Made by a program: the position numbers and the translations under genes. 64,000 nt of DNA, from NCBI GenBank assembly GCA_949287905.1, contig CASEHX010000022.1, forward strand, positions 62,001 through 126,000, written 5' to 3'. The notes under the pieces were generated by a model. It worked only from the letters and a program-made list of their open reading frames with translations. It searched no databases and was not told the DNA's origin. This document shows, piece after piece, positions 23,616-32,931 of the stretch. How positions within the stretch are numbered: the stretch's first letter is position 1; the number at the start of each line of letters is the position of its first letter. The DNA is from an uncultured Olsenella sp. GTDB taxonomy: Bacteria; Actinomycetota; Coriobacteriia; Coriobacteriales; Atopobiaceae.

Positions 23616-25436
23616 CTATTCCGTTGGCGCGAACTGGGCCTCGTAGATGCGCTTGTAGCGTCCGCCGGCGGCGAGCAGCTCGTCGTGGGTGCCGCGCTCG
23701 GCGATCTTGCCGTCTGCCATCACGCAGATGAGGTCGGCGTCGCGCACGGTGGAGAGGCGATGCGCCACCACAAAGCTCGTGCGGCCCTCCATGAGGCGCG
23801 CGAGCGCGCGCTGGACCAGGAGCTCGGTGCGGGTGTCGATGTTGGACGTGGCCTCGTCGAGGATCAGCATCGCCGGGCGTGCCAGCATGACGCGCGCGAT
23901 GCACAAAAGCTGCCGCTGGCCCGCGGAGAGCGAGGCGGAGCCGTCGAGCACCGTGTCGTAGCCCTGCGGCAGGCGCATGATGAAGTCGTCCGCGTAGGCC
24001 TCTCGGCAGGCGGCACGCACCTCCTCGAGCGTGGCGTCAGGGCGTCCCATGCTCACGTTCTCGCGCACCGTGGCGCGGCGCACCCACGTGTCCTGCAGCA
24101 CCATGCCCCAGCCCGAGCGCAGGCTCTCGCGCGTGAGGTCGCGCACGTCGTGGCCGTCCACGCGCACGGCGCCGGCACTCACGTCGTAGAAGCGCATGAT
24201 GAGGTTGATGAGGGTGGTCTTGCCACAGCCCGTCTCGCCCACGAGCGCAATGCGCTGGCCGGGCGCGACGTCGAGGTCCACGTCGGTGAGGACCAGGCGG
24301 TGCGGGTCGTAGCCAAAGGCCACGTGGTCCAGGTCCACCTCGCCGTTCGGCTCGGCGAGCACGACGGCCTCCGCAGCGTCCGGCTCCTCGGAGGGGACGT
24401 CGAGCAGCGCGAAGAGGCGTCGTGCGCACGCCACGGAGTTCTGCAGCTCCGTGGCAACGCCGGAGATGTCGTTGAAGGGCTTGGCGTACTGGTCAGCGTA
24501 GCCGAGAAACGCCGAGAGCCCGCCCACGGTGATCCCTCCGCCCATGGCAACGAAGGCGCCAAAGATGCCGATGGCGGCGTACACGAGGGCGTTCGCAAAG
24601 CGCGTGGTGGGGTTCACCAGGGACGAGAAGAACACCGCCTTGAAGCTCTCCTCGCCCAGGGCCGCGTCCGTCTTGGCAAAGCGCGCGTGCACCTCGTCTG
24701 CCATGTCGAAGGTCTCGATTGCCGAGATGCCGCCGACCATCTCCTCGACGTAGGCGGTGAGCTCGCCGCGCAGGCGCGTCTGACCCGAGAAGTGGCGGGC
24801 GCTGTGCGTGGCGATGAAGCGCGCGGTGAAGATCGATATGGGGGTGAGCAGCGCCACCACGGCGGCGATGGCGGGGTTCAGCACGAACATGAAGACGAGC
24901 GTGACCACGATCGTGAGCACGCCCACGGGCAGCTGCTGGAAGGCCATGAGCAGGCCGTTCGTGAGCATGTCCGCGTCGGTGACGATGCGCGCGGCCAGGT
25001 CTCCGTGACCGTGGGAGTCGATGTAGGAGAGCGGCAGCTCCTGGAGGTGGTCGAAGGCGCGCCTGCGCAGCTCGAGGGTCGCGTCAAAGGCGAGGCGGTT
25101 CGTGACCGCGGTGAGCGACCACTGGCAGATAGCGGTTGCGCCGAGGGTGATGGCAATCCACGCGAGCGCCCGCCAGAGGCCCACGAGGTCCACCTGGCCC
25201 ACGCCAACGACGCAGTCGACGGCCTGTCCGGAGAGCACGGGGAGCGCGAGCGTTCCCACCACCACGGCGATCGCGAGCAGCGCGGCCGCCACGAGGCTTC
25301 CGCGGCGCTCAGAGAAGAGCGCGAGCACGCGGCGGACGGTCTCTGACGTGGTCGCCTGGGCGGCGGGCGCCGTCGCGGCGGCGTCGACGCTCTCGGCGGG
25401 CGCGACGGTCTCGGGCGTCAGGTTCTTCTCGCTCAT
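23616..25436 (-). CDS. Multidrug-type ABC exporter half, catalytic subunit
   Basis: 606 residues. A hydrophilic Ala/Thr-rich N-terminus, a six-helix exporter domain to about residue 340, then a nucleotide-binding domain with Walker A GETGCGKTT, signature LSAGQRQL and Walker B AMLILDEATSNID with the catalytic glutamate, and H-loop VVAHRLST. Pairs with the gene just upstream, which it overlaps by four bases (ATGA). Together they resemble BmrC/BmrD or LmrC/LmrD heterodimers. The substrate cannot be told. Confidence 0.93.
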   Translation of the reverse strand: MSEKNLTPETVAPAESVDAAATAPAAQATTSETVRRVLALFSERRGSLVAAALLAIAVVVGTLALPVLSGQAVDCVVGVGQVDLVGLWRALAWIAITLGATAICQWSLTAVTNRLAFDATLELRRRAFDHLQELPLSYIDSHGHGDLAARIVTDADMLTNGLLMAFQQLPVGVLTIVVTLVFMFVLNPAIAAVVALLTPISIFTARFIATHSARHFSGQTRLRGELTAYVEEMVGGISAIETFDMADEVHARFAKTDAALGEESFKAVFFSSLVNPTTRFANALVYAAIGIFGAFVAMGGGITVGGLSAFLGYADQYAKPFNDISGVATELQNSVACARRLFALLDVPSEEPDAAEAVVLAEPNGEVDLDHVAFGYDPHRLVLTDVDLDVAPGQRIALVGETGCGKTTLINLIMRFYDVSAGAVRVDGHDVRDLTRESLRSGWGMVLQDTWVRRATVRENVSMGRPDATLEEVRAACREAYADDFIMRLPQGYDTVLDGSASLSAGQRQLLCIARVMLARPAMLILDEATSNIDTRTELLVQRALARLMEGRTSFVVAHRLSTVRDADLICVMADGKIAERGTHDELLAAGGRYKRIYEAQFAPTE

Positions 25437-27163
25437 CGGGCCACCTCCTCCTCGGTGAGCTGGGACTCGCAGATCTCGCGGTAGACGGGGCAGCCCTCGA
25501 GCAGCTCCTCGTGGGTGCCCAGGCCTACCTGCCGCCCGCCGTCGAGCACGAGGATCTGGTCGGCGTGGCGCACGGCGGTCACGCGCTGGGAGATGGTGAC
25601 GACGGCGGTGTCCGCGCAGTCGCGTGCGATCGCGCGGCGCAGGGCGGCGTCCGTGGCAAAGTCGAGTGCGGAGGAGGCGTCGTCGAGGATGAGGACGCGC
25701 GGGCGGCGCACGAGGGTCCGCGCGATCGTGAGGCGCTGGCGCTGGCCGCCGGAGAAGTTGCGCCCGAACTGCTCGACCTCTGCCTCCAGACCGCCGTCCT
25801 TGCCGTCCACGACGCCCGCGGCCTGCGCGGTTGCGACGGCGGCCGCGAGGTCCTTCTCGCTGGCGTGCGCGTTGCCCCAGCGCAGGTTTGACGCGATGGT
25901 GCCCGAGAAGAGCGTGGCGCCCTGCTCCACGAGCGAGACCTGGCGGCGCAGCGTGTGGCGCGTGAGGTCGCGAACGTCGTTGCCGCCGACCTTGACCTCG
26001 CCGCTCGTGACGTCGTAGAAGCGAAGGGCGAGGCTCGCGAGCGTGGACTTGCCGGAGCCCGTGCCGCCGATCACGCCGAGCGTGGCACCCGGCGCGAGCG
26101 TGAAGCTCACGTGGGAGAGCGCGTCGCCGGCAGCGCCGGGGTAGGAGAAGCTCACGTCCTCGAAGGAGAGTGCGGGAGCGTCCGCCGCGGGCTCCGCCTC
26201 GAGGGTGCCGTCCGTGAGGGCGGGGGAGGTCTCAAAGACCTCGTTGATGCGACGGGCGCACGCCGAGGCCTTGGCGAGAAGCACGATGAGGTTGGTGAGC
26301 TTGAGGAGCTCGACGAGCGCCTGGCTCACATAGCTCACGAGCGCGACGAGCTGGCCCTGCGTGAGGCCGCCGACGTTCACCTGCAGGCCGCCGAACCACA
26401 GGAGCGCGATGAGGCCGCAGTTGACGACCGCATACGTGAGCGGGTTCACGAGGGCGGAGATGTCGCCCGTGGCAACCTGGCGGTCGCGCACGGTGGCCGC
26501 GGTGGCGGAGAAGGCCTCGCGCTCCGCGTCCTCGCGGCGGAAGGCACGCAGGACGCGCACGCCCTCGAGGTTCTCCGAGACGCCGAGCTGGACCTCGTCG
26601 AGGCCGCGCTGGATGTCGCGGTAGCGGCTCGTGGTCACGTGCATGAACCCGAGGACGAGCGCCCCGGCGAGAAGAACCGCCACGAGCAGCACCGCGCCCT
26701 CGATGCCGTCCACGAGGAAGGCGGCGACCACCGTGCCGAAGGTCACGAACGGAGAGCGCAGGATCAGGCGGAAGAACATGTTGAGGCCGTCCTGGACCTG
26801 CTGGGAGTCGTTGGTGAGACGCGTGACCAGGCTCGCGCGGCCGAGTCGCTCAACGTCCTCGCGCGAGAGGCTGAGTACGCGGCGGAAGAGGTCGTCGCGC
26901 ATGGCGGTCCCGAACGCGGAGGCCAGGCGCGAGCAGAAGAACTGCGCCGTTACGGCAACGACCCATGCGAAGATGCCCATGCCCACGAGCAGCGCGCCGT
27001 GCCAGAGCACGTAGCCGGAGTCGCGTGCGGGGATCCCCACGTCGATGACCTGCGCCATCACGAGTGGAACGAGCAGCTGGAGCAGGGCCTCCAGCATCTT
27101 GAAGAGCGGCGCCAGCACGCACTCGGCGTAGTGGCCCGCGAGGTAGCGCCTGAGCTTGAACAT
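25433..27163 (-). CDS. Multidrug-type ABC exporter half, degenerate-site subunit
   Basis: 576 residues: six-helix exporter domain, then Walker A GGTGSGKST, signature FSGGQRQRL and Walker B RVLILDDASSALD. Aspartate replaces the catalytic glutamate after Walker B, and the H-loop reads TISQRVT instead of a histidine-containing switch. Both changes are typical of the non-hydrolysing site partner in heterodimeric exporters. First gene of the pair; GGAGG lies close before ATG 27163. Confidence 0.93.
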   Translation of the reverse strand: MFKLRRYLAGHYAECVLAPLFKMLEALLQLLVPLVMAQVIDVGIPARDSGYVLWHGALLVGMGIFAWVVAVTAQFFCSRLASAFGTAMRDDLFRRVLSLSREDVERLGRASLVTRLTNDSQQVQDGLNMFFRLILRSPFVTFGTVVAAFLVDGIEGAVLLVAVLLAGALVLGFMHVTTSRYRDIQRGLDEVQLGVSENLEGVRVLRAFRREDAEREAFSATAATVRDRQVATGDISALVNPLTYAVVNCGLIALLWFGGLQVNVGGLTQGQLVALVSYVSQALVELLKLTNLIVLLAKASACARRINEVFETSPALTDGTLEAEPAADAPALSFEDVSFSYPGAAGDALSHVSFTLAPGATLGVIGGTGSGKSTLASLALRFYDVTSGEVKVGGNDVRDLTRHTLRRQVSLVEQGATLFSGTIASNLRWGNAHASEKDLAAAVATAQAAGVVDGKDGGLEAEVEQFGRNFSGGQRQRLTIARTLVRRPRVLILDDASSALDFATDAALRRAIARDCADTAVVTISQRVTAVRHADQILVLDGGRQVGLGTHEELLEGCPVYREICESQLTEEEVAR

Positions 27164-27369
27164 CTGGCCTCCGTGCGGGGGAGCGGTTAGCCATTCGATT
27201 CTAGCGCGGGCGCGGGCGGAGGTCCTTCTCGGCAGGTTGAGCCGTGCGAAGTTCTGATAATGGCTCTTCTCGGCTTAACAGAGAGCTTTTACGCATTGAG
27301 GCGCGAAAGCGTGACATGTTCTCGGCTGGTGACGAACGCCACGAGTCGGCTGGTGACGAAAGCCGCGAG

Positions 27370-27404
27370 AAAGCCACGCTTTCAGGGCAGAAAGCGTGGC
27401 TTTT
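27370..27404. terminator. Bidirectional terminator-like hairpin beyond the hydroxylase operon
   Basis: AAAGCCACGCTTTC and GAAAGCGTGGCTTT pair over 14 bp around AGGGCA, with A and T flanks on both sides. It lies just downstream of the minus-strand hydroxylase gene and upstream of the minus-strand ABC exporter promoter. Confidence 0.8.
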
Positions 27405-27434
27405 ACTCCGCTGGCGAGAAGGACGCGCGGGCCG

Positions 27435-30215
27435 TTACTCGGCGGCGAGGACCTTGCTCGGCAGGATGGGCAGGTCGCGAACGTAGCGACCCGTGGCGTG
27501 GGCCACCGCGCTCATGACCGCGGGGGAGGGCGTGTTGATGACGACCTCGCCGATGGACTTGGCGCCGAAGGGGCCCGTGGGCTCGAAGCTCGGCATGAAC
27601 TCCACGCGCGGCTCGGGCACGTCCATGCGGGTGGGCAGCTTGTAGGTCATGAGGCTGCCGGTGCGCAGGTTGCCGCGCTCGTCGCGGGAGACGTCCTCGG
27701 TGAGCGCCATGCCGATGCCCTGGGCGATGCCGCCCTCGGCCTGCACGCGTGCGAGGGCCGGGTTGATGACGGTGCCGCAGTCCACGACGGCCGCGTAGTC
27801 CGTGACCGTGACCTTGCCCGTGGCCTTGTCGACCTCGACCTCGGCGACGCCGGCCATGTAGGGCGGCGGGGAGGTGGGCTGGGCGTTGGTGCCGTGGCCC
27901 TCGAGCATGCCGGGGTGCAGGCCAAAGCCGATGAGCTTGTTGGCGAGCGCGGCGACGGTCATCTCCTGCTCGCCGCAGCGCACGGACTCGCCGTCGAACT
28001 CGACGTCCCGGGCGTCCACGCCGAAGACGCGGGCCGCCTGCTCGCGGATCTGACGTACGAGGTCCTCGGCTGCGCGCACGACGGCGCCGCCGGTGGTGTA
28101 GGTGCCGGAGGACGCGTAGGCGCCGGTGTCGAAGGGGGAGGTGTCGGTGTCCACGCCCTTGGTGACGATGCGGTCCACGTCGCAGCCGAGCGCCTCGGCC
28201 GCCATCTGGGCGAGGATGGTGTCCGCGCCGGTGCCCACGTCGGTGGCGCCGATGGAGAGCACGTAGAAGCCGTCGTCCTCGAGACGGATGTCCACGTTGG
28301 CGATGTCCACCATCGCGATGCCGGAGCCCTGCATCGTGAGGGCCACGCCCAGGCCGCGCACGCGATCGCCGAGGTCCTCGGAGAGGGGCCGGCCCTTCCA
28401 GCCCACCATGTCCATTGCGCGCTCGAGGCACTCGTCGAGGCGGCAGCTGTAGAGGTGCTCGTCGTTCAGCTGCCAGAGGGTCTCGCCGGGCTTGACGAGG
28501 TTCTTGAGGCGCAGCTCGCACGGGTCCATGCCGAGCTCGTCTGCCATCTCGTTGACGGCGGACTCCACGGCGAAGCAGCCCTGCGTCGCGCCGTAGCCGC
28601 GGTAGGCGCCGCCCGGCGTGGTGTTGGTGTAGACCACGTCGTAGGAGAAGCGGCTGGCCGTGGCGTGGTTGTAGATCGGCAGCGCCTTGCCGCCCACGAG
28701 CGTGACCGTGGTGGTGCCGTGGTAGCCGTAGGCCCCGGCGTTGGAGAGGGCGTAGAGGTCGATCGCCTCGATCGTGCCGTCGCGCCGGGCGCCCATGCGG
28801 ACCTTGAGGACCATCTCGTGACGCGTGTTGGAGCAGCTCATGGTCTCCTCGCGCGTGTAGGTGCACACGCATGGGCGGCCGGTCTTCATCGCGGCGAACG
28901 CGGCGAAGGGCTCGTTGCAGCCGCTCTGCTTGGCACCAAAGCCGCCGCCCACGCGCGGCTTGATGACGCGCACCTGGCGCTTGGGGATGCCGAGGGCGTT
29001 TGCCACTTGGCGGCGGATGTGGAAGGGCACCTGCGTGGAGCTCACCACGGTCACGCGGCCGAAGGCGTCGGTGTAGGCGAAGGAGCGGAACGTCTCCATC
29101 ATGGACTGCTGCGTGGCCTGCGTGCGGTAGGTCCGCTCGATCACCACGTCGGAGGCGGCGAAGGCTGCCTCCAGGTCCCCGTGGACGCGCTCGCCGTGCG
29201 CCACGAGGTTGCGGCTCGGGTCGCCGGACTTGTCGCCGCCGGGCGTCCAGTCGTCCTCGTCGTGGATGACGGTGGGGTTGTCGAGCGCCTCCTCCACGTC
29301 GACGATGGCAGGCAGCTGCTCGTAGGAGACCTTCACGGCCTTCACGCCCGCGGCGGCCGCTGCCTCGCTCTCGGCCACGACCATGGCGACCTCGTCGCCC
29401 ACGTAGCGCACGTGGCGGTCCAGGAGCACGGTGTCGTAGGGGCTCGGCTCGAGGAAGGACTGGCCGGCCAGCGTGAAGCGGTTGTGCGGCACGTCGTCCG
29501 GGCCAAAGACCGCGACGACGCCGGGGACCTCGAGCGCGCGGCTCTTGTCGACGTCCGTGACGATGGCGTTGGCGTGACGGCTGCGCACGAGCTTCACCAC
29601 GAGGGCGCCCTCGGGCGCGAGGTCGGCGGTGTAGACGGGCGCGCCGGCGAGAAGGGCGTCGGAGTCCTTCTTCGCCACGGGGCGCGCGATCTGGGCGTGC
29701 TTCTCGCCCGACTCGGTGGTGGCGTCCGCGGGCACCTCGCGCGGCGGCAGCTCTCCGTCGTTTGCGTGGCGGGCGAGGAAGCGGCGGATGGCGCGCATCT
29801 GGCTCGCGTAGCCGGAGCAGCGGCAGAGGTTGCCGGAGAGGTAGCGGCGCATGGTCTCGTCGTCGGCGCCCGGGTGGGCGGCGTCGAGCGCGAGCACGGC
29901 CATCTCGAGGCCCGGAGCGCAGAAGCCGCACTGCTCGGCGCCCTCCTCGGCGAGGCACTGGGCCAGGAGCTCGCGGCGGCCGTCGCGCATTCCCTCGAGC
30001 GTGGTGACCTCGTGGCCTTCCACGCGCGCCATGAGCACGGAGCACGAGAGCACGGGGTCTCCGTCCAAGAGCACGGTGCAGAGGCCGCAGTTGGAGGTCT
30101 CGCAGGCGCACTTGACGGACTTGTAGCCGTGCGCGCGACAGAAGTCGAAGAGGGTCATGTCCGGGCGGACGTCCTCGGAGAGCTCCGAGCCGTTCAGGGT
30201 GAGGGTGATCTGCAT
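27435..30215 (-). CDS. Xanthine-dehydrogenase-like hydroxylase, fused [2Fe-2S] and molybdopterin subunit
   Basis: 926 residues. Residues 1-155 hold two [2Fe-2S] domains (KCACETSNCGLCTV and CGFCAPG with NLCRCSGY). The rest is the molybdopterin domain: RPCVCTYTREE, GGAYRGYGATQG and the active-site glutamate region AKSIGEVVINTP. Fusion of the small Fe-S subunit to the Mo subunit, with a separate FAD subunit, is the arrangement of the selenium-dependent xanthine dehydrogenase family (TIGR03311). It likely oxidises purines or related heterocycles using molybdenum cofactor. Selenium dependence is a family inference; no sel genes or XdhC-type maturase lie in the window. Starts five bases after the FAD-subunit gene. 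Confidence 0.9.
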   Translation of the reverse strand: MQITLTLNGSELSEDVRPDMTLFDFCRAHGYKSVKCACETSNCGLCTVLLDGDPVLSCSVLMARVEGHEVTTLEGMRDGRRELLAQCLAEEGAEQCGFCAPGLEMAVLALDAAHPGADDETMRRYLSGNLCRCSGYASQMRAIRRFLARHANDGELPPREVPADATTESGEKHAQIARPVAKKDSDALLAGAPVYTADLAPEGALVVKLVRSRHANAIVTDVDKSRALEVPGVVAVFGPDDVPHNRFTLAGQSFLEPSPYDTVLLDRHVRYVGDEVAMVVAESEAAAAAGVKAVKVSYEQLPAIVDVEEALDNPTVIHDEDDWTPGGDKSGDPSRNLVAHGERVHGDLEAAFAASDVVIERTYRTQATQQSMMETFRSFAYTDAFGRVTVVSSTQVPFHIRRQVANALGIPKRQVRVIKPRVGGGFGAKQSGCNEPFAAFAAMKTGRPCVCTYTREETMSCSNTRHEMVLKVRMGARRDGTIEAIDLYALSNAGAYGYHGTTTVTLVGGKALPIYNHATASRFSYDVVYTNTTPGGAYRGYGATQGCFAVESAVNEMADELGMDPCELRLKNLVKPGETLWQLNDEHLYSCRLDECLERAMDMVGWKGRPLSEDLGDRVRGLGVALTMQGSGIAMVDIANVDIRLEDDGFYVLSIGATDVGTGADTILAQMAAEALGCDVDRIVTKGVDTDTSPFDTGAYASSGTYTTGGAVVRAAEDLVRQIREQAARVFGVDARDVEFDGESVRCGEQEMTVAALANKLIGFGLHPGMLEGHGTNAQPTSPPPYMAGVAEVEVDKATGKVTVTDYAAVVDCGTVINPALARVQAEGGIAQGIGMALTEDVSRDERGNLRTGSLMTYKLPTRMDVPEPRVEFMPSFEPTGPFGAKSIGEVVINTPSPAVMSAVAHATGRYVRDLPILPSKVLAAE

Positions 30216-30220
30216 GGCGT

Positions 30221-31033
30221 CTACGCCTCCTTCTCGGAGCGGGGCTTCTCAGCGGCGCGCTCCACGGCGCGACGGACAAGCACGGGGGCCACGGCGCGGC
30301 GCCACGCGGCGGTTCCGCGCAGGTCGTCGCCAAAGTCGAGGCTCTCGGCGAGCTCGCAGACGGCGTCGAGCTCGGCGGGGGAGAACTCGGCGCGCAGCGG
30401 TATGCGCTCGCCGCCGGTCACGAGCGTCGCCTTCTTGGGGCGCGCGCCCACGGTGACGTGCCAGGAGCCCTGCCAGCAGGCGGCCGCCGCGTTGAGCGCG
30501 GAGAAGTCCGTCGCGGCGTTGCGGACGGACTCAAAGGCAGCCTGGTAGCGGTGCTTGCGCACGACGATGTGGGTGAGGACGTCGTTTCTCGCCCCGCGCT
30601 CCACGAAGGGGATGATGGGCATGGTGCCCGCGCCCTCGAGCTCGACCTCGGTGTCGAGCGCGAGCAGCGCCGTGACGATGTCGGAGAAGCCCATGCGCGC
30701 GTAGAGCGACCCGCCCACCGTGGCGAGGTTGCGGAACTGCGTGCCCACGATGTCGCGCACGGCCTCGGTGAAGATGCCGCAGGTGGCGGCTTGGAAGCGC
30801 TCGTGGTTCTCGAGCTGCCCCAGGGTCACCATCGCGCCGATGCGGAAGGCGCCCTCGGTCTCCTCGATCTTGTCGAGCCCGCAGCCGGAGAGGTCGATGC
30901 CGAGTGGCGAGGTCCGGTCGGCGAGGCGCAGCCACATCATGCCGCCGATCACCGTTGCCAGGCGGTTCTCCTGCAGGAGCTCGTAGGCCTGCCGCGTGGT
31001 TCCGGGGCGGACGTACTTCTCAAAGGTGAGCAC
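30221..31033 (-). CDS. FAD-binding subunit of the molybdenum hydroxylase
   Basis: 270 residues of the CO-dehydrogenase-type flavoprotein family. TVIGGMMWLRL and TVGGSLYARMGFSDIV correspond to the FAD-binding GG and GG-[NS] loops; the family form is that often called putative selenate reductase FAD subunit (TIGR03312), which travels with the fused Fe-S/Mo subunit. It passes electrons from the molybdenum site to an acceptor. The first gene of the operon: GTG 31033 with AAGGAGG four bases upstream. Confidence 0.88.
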   Translation of the reverse strand: MLTFEKYVRPGTTRQAYELLQENRLATVIGGMMWLRLADRTSPLGIDLSGCGLDKIEETEGAFRIGAMVTLGQLENHERFQAATCGIFTEAVRDIVGTQFRNLATVGGSLYARMGFSDIVTALLALDTEVELEGAGTMPIIPFVERGARNDVLTHIVVRKHRYQAAFESVRNAATDFSALNAAAACWQGSWHVTVGARPKKATLVTGGERIPLRAEFSPAELDAVCELAESLDFGDDLRGTAAWRRAVAPVLVRRAVERAAEKPRSEKEA

Positions 31034-31146
31034 GGGTCCTCCTTGGTTTGGATAGGCGATGCTGTAAGGATACCGCAGGTGAGCGGTGTGTTTGATGGCC
31101 TCGTTATCGTTTTACTTGGATAACGCCTCGATATGCCTGCGCGCGA

Positions 31147-31226
31147 GAGGCAGAATTTGACGTGGGGAGGGTCCCGCGCGTCCGACATTCTGCCTCGGTT
31201 GGCTCTGGGGTGCCATGGGCTAGAAT
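31147..31226 (+). promoter_or_regulatory. Promoter of the ECF operon with an upstream inverted repeat
   Basis: TTGGCT (31199-31204), 16-bp spacer, TAGAAT (31221-31226). Directly upstream, GAGGCAGAAT (31147-31156) and ATTCTGCCTC (31187-31196) are a perfect 10-bp inverted repeat 30 bases apart, abutting the -35 box. It is DNA upstream of the start site, so an operator rather than a riboswitch. Confidence 0.5.
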
Positions 31227-31261
31227 TGTCGACGCTTCGTCAACTAAGGAGGCACGAGGAG

Positions 31262-32095
31262 GTGGTCAGCACGGACGAGGGAATCGTGGAGGCTCAAGGC
31301 GTCACGCATGCCTACGTTCCGGGAAGGCCAACCCTCTCAGGAGTCTCGCTTTGCGTTTGCCCCGGCGAGTTCGTTGCGATCGTCGGCGAGAACGGTTCCG
31401 GCAAGACCACCCTCGCGCGGCATCTGAACGCCCTCATTTCGCTTCAGGAGGGCGAGCTCACGGTGGCCGGAATAGACGCGTCGGATCCCGGGCGGGTCTG
31501 GGAGCTTCGTCGTATCTGCGGCATGGTATTCCAGAACCCCGAGAACCAGTTCGTCTCCTCCCTAGTGGGCGAGGACGTGGCCTTTGGGCCGCGCAACTTT
31601 GGCGCGAGCGAGGGCGCCGCGCGAAGGGCGGCGCTCGAGGCGCTTGCGGCCGTGGGGCTTCCCGGCTTTGAGCGACGGGACGTGCACGAGCTCTCGGGCG
31701 GCCAGCAGCAGCGGGTGGCGCTCGCGGGTGTGCTTGCGAGCGAGCCCGACGTCATCGTGCTCGACGAGGCGACCTCGATGATCGACCCCCGGGGGCGCGA
31801 CGAGCTCGTGGCCGCCGTGCGACGTGCCCGCGTCGAGCGCGGCGCCACGATTATCTGGATCACGCATGACATGGAGCTCGCCGCGCGCGCTGACCGCGTG
31901 GTCGTCATGCGGGCGGGGGAGGTCGCGGCGGAGGGCGCGCCCGAGCGGATACTCACGGATCGCGAGCTTCTGGCCAGCGCGGGGCTCGAGCCTCCGCTCG
32001 TTGTCCGCACGTGGGAGGAGCTCGTGAGGCGTGGTGTGGCGAGCGGGCCCGCGCCGGTCACCGTCGAGGGGCTGGTGAGTCTGCTGTGCGGCTGA
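31262..32095 (+). CDS. ecfA1: ECF transporter ATPase A1
   Basis: 277 residues. Walker A GENGSGKTT, Q-loop GMVFQNPENQFVSSLVGEDVAFGPRN (a hallmark of ECF ATPases, where the Q-helix contacts EcfT), signature LSGGQQQRV, Walker B VIVLDEATSMID and switch ITHDMELA. GTG 31262 is chosen because of AAGGAGG nine bases upstream; a longer frame runs through the promoter. First of four genes encoding a complete vitamin-type ECF importer. Confidence 0.93.
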   Translation: MVSTDEGIVEAQGVTHAYVPGRPTLSGVSLCVCPGEFVAIVGENGSGKTTLARHLNALISLQEGELTVAGIDASDPGRVWELRRICGMVFQNPENQFVSSLVGEDVAFGPRNFGASEGAARRAALEALAAVGLPGFERRDVHELSGGQQQRVALAGVLASEPDVIVLDEATSMIDPRGRDELVAAVRRARVERGATIIWITHDMELAARADRVVVMRAGEVAAEGAPERILTDRELLASAGLEPPLVVRTWEELVRRGVASGPAPVTVEGLVSLLCG

Positions 32096-32931
32096 GACTT
32101 GACCATGTGCGTCTATTCTACGAGGGGGCATCGGGCGGAGGGATCGCGGCGCTCGACGACGTGTCGCTCTCGCTGGGACCGGGCGTCACCGGGGTCATGG
32201 GCCAGACGGGCTCGGGAAAGACGACGCTTCTCGAGGTCATGGCGGGCGTTCTTCCTCCGGATGCCGGCGGAATGACGCTTGACGGCGCCGATGCGCTTTG
32301 CGGCGACGGGGCGCGGGGACTCAGGGCGGCCGTCGGCATGGTCTCGCAGATTCCGGAGCGGCAGTTCTTTGAGTCGACGGTGGGGCGTGAGATGGCCTTT
32401 GGCCTGCTCGCGCGCGGCATGGATGCCGACGCGGCCCGCATGCGCGCCTCCGAGGCGCTCTCGGCCCTCGGCCTCAGCCTCGACGTTCTGGCACGACGCT
32501 CGCCCTTCTCGCTCTCCGGCGGCCAGCAGCGTCGCGTTGCCATCGCCTCGGTGCTGGCGCTTCGGCCGAAGCTTCTGCTGCTCGACGAGCCAACGGCCGG
32601 ACTCGACCCGCGTTCGCGCTCGGCCTGCCTCGACGCCGTTCGCGCGGCGGGCCGCTCGGGCGCGATCGTCATCGTTGCGAGCCACGACGCCAACGCGCTC
32701 GCGGCGGTGGCCGATCGCGTTGTCGTGCTCGAGAAGGGGCGCGTGACGCTCGACGGTTCCGCGCGCGGGCTTCTTGGCAACGCGCCTCTCATGCGCGAGC
32801 ACGGGCTCGAGCCCGCCTGCGCCGCCCGTGCTGCCGACGCCCTGCGTCGTGCGGGCGTGGCCGTTCCCGGCGAGCCTCTCACTTCGGAGGAGCTTGCGAT
32901 GGCGATAGCGGAGGGCAGGGGGCTCGCATGA
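32086..32931 (+). CDS. ecfA2: ECF transporter ATPase A2
   Basis: 281 residues. Walker A GQTGSGKTT, Q-loop region VSQIPERQFFESTVGREMAFGL, signature LSGGQQRRV, Walker B LLLLDEPTAGLDPR, switch VASHDANAL. GTG 32086 starts ten bases inside the end of ecfA1, so translation is probably coupled. Heterodimer partner of EcfA1. Confidence 0.92.
   Translation: MRLRLDHVRLFYEGASGGGIAALDDVSLSLGPGVTGVMGQTGSGKTTLLEVMAGVLPPDAGGMTLDGADALCGDGARGLRAAVGMVSQIPERQFFESTVGREMAFGLLARGMDADAARMRASEALSALGLSLDVLARRSPFSLSGGQQRRVAIASVLALRPKLLLLDEPTAGLDPRSRSACLDAVRAAGRSGAIVIVASHDANALAAVADRVVVLEKGRVTLDGSARGLLGNAPLMREHGLEPACAARAADALRRAGVAVPGEPLTSEELAMAIAEGRGLA

Noticed and set aside
27396..30548. A 1050-residue frame opposite the hydroxylase genes
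   Set aside because: Mirror of the GC-rich codon pattern; it resembles no protein and spans both real genes.
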